Of a DNA stretch of 5,881 nucleotides, positions 5,777 through 5,881 are shown piece by piece. The notes beneath the pieces were generated by a model that did not search any database, was not told the DNA's origin, and saw nothing but the letters and a program-made list of their open reading frames with translations. Every line of letters starts with the position of its first letter. The stretch's first letter is position 1. The stretch covers positions 1 to 5,881 of the forward strand of contig JAITWU010000228.1 in NCBI GenBank assembly GCA_031285115.1, read 5' to 3'. A program made the translations under genes and the position numbers. Source of the DNA: Azonexus sp. (GTDB lineage Bacteria; Pseudomonadota; Gammaproteobacteria; Burkholderiales; Rhodocyclaceae).

Positions 5777-5804
5777 CGCCCAACTGTTCTCGGTTGGGCG
5801 TTTT
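5777..5804 (+). terminator. Intrinsic terminator of tRNA-Phe
   Basis: An 8-bp perfect stem pairs CGCCCAAC (5777-5784) with GTTGGGCG (5793-5800) around an 8-nt loop and is followed by TTTT (5801-5804). It starts 9 nt after the CCA end. Confidence 0.9.
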
Positions 5805-5881
5805 CGTATGCGGATTCCCCGCGTGGCGCGGGCTTTCGGGGTGTTCTGCCTGTGCCAGTGGGGTGCCGGTAAAGGGCCATG
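5805..5881. other. Sequence after the tRNA terminator, no recognised gene
   Basis: I see no supported coding region here. A 6-bp hairpin CCCGCG/CGCGGG (5818-5823/5827-5832, loop TGG) followed by CTTTC might be a weak backup terminator. Confidence 0.3.

Overview
The window looks like ordinary chromosomal DNA from a GC-rich proteobacterium, most likely a betaproteobacterium. The evidence is a small ZapB-like coiled-coil gene, then zapA, then a 6S RNA gene. That order is characteristic of Beta- and Gammaproteobacteria. A TctD/TctE-like two-component pair is also present. A Rhodocyclales-type host is my guess from general gene style, not something the sequence proves.

Layout. Bases 1-599 (minus) hold the N-terminal 60% of a FecCD-family ABC permease that runs off the left edge. 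An intergenic region of about 190 bp (600-790) carries a good sigma-70 promoter for the plus strand. That promoter lies so close to the next ATG that the transcript is probably leaderless. Next come the ZapB-like coiled-coil gene (791-1000), zapA (1002-1346), 6S RNA (about 1371-1557) and a strong intrinsic terminator (1568-1598). A TSUP (TauE/SafE) anion permease gene (1657-2463) follows and converges, with a 14-bp overlap, on a minus-strand crotonase-fold gene (2450-3226). The leader of the crotonase gene carries a terminator-like hairpin plus a T7 tract just before the start codon, together with competing hairpins. A plus-strand two-component operon follows: an OmpR-type response regulator (3467-4141) directly abutting a TctE-like histidine kinase (4142-5614). 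The window closes with a tRNA-Phe(GAA) gene (5693-5768) with its own consensus promoter and terminator; the last 77 bases hold only a weak hairpin and no recognisable gene.

How the parts work together. The coiled-coil protein and ZapA are predicted Z-ring regulators made from one transcript, which may read into 6S RNA, the stationary-phase modulator of sigma-70 RNA polymerase. The response regulator and kinase should form one phosphorelay, but its usual partner, a tripartite tricarboxylate transporter, is not in the window. The FecCD permease, TSUP permease and crotonase are separate metabolic or transport genes with no clear functional link to these.

I see no mobile element, CRISPR array, toxin-antitoxin pair or clearly new multi-gene system. 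The points most worth a second look are the attenuator-like leader of the crotonase gene, the loss of one catalytic glutamate in that protein, the probable leaderless zapB-like mRNA, and the unexplained perfect hairpin upstream of the two-component operon.
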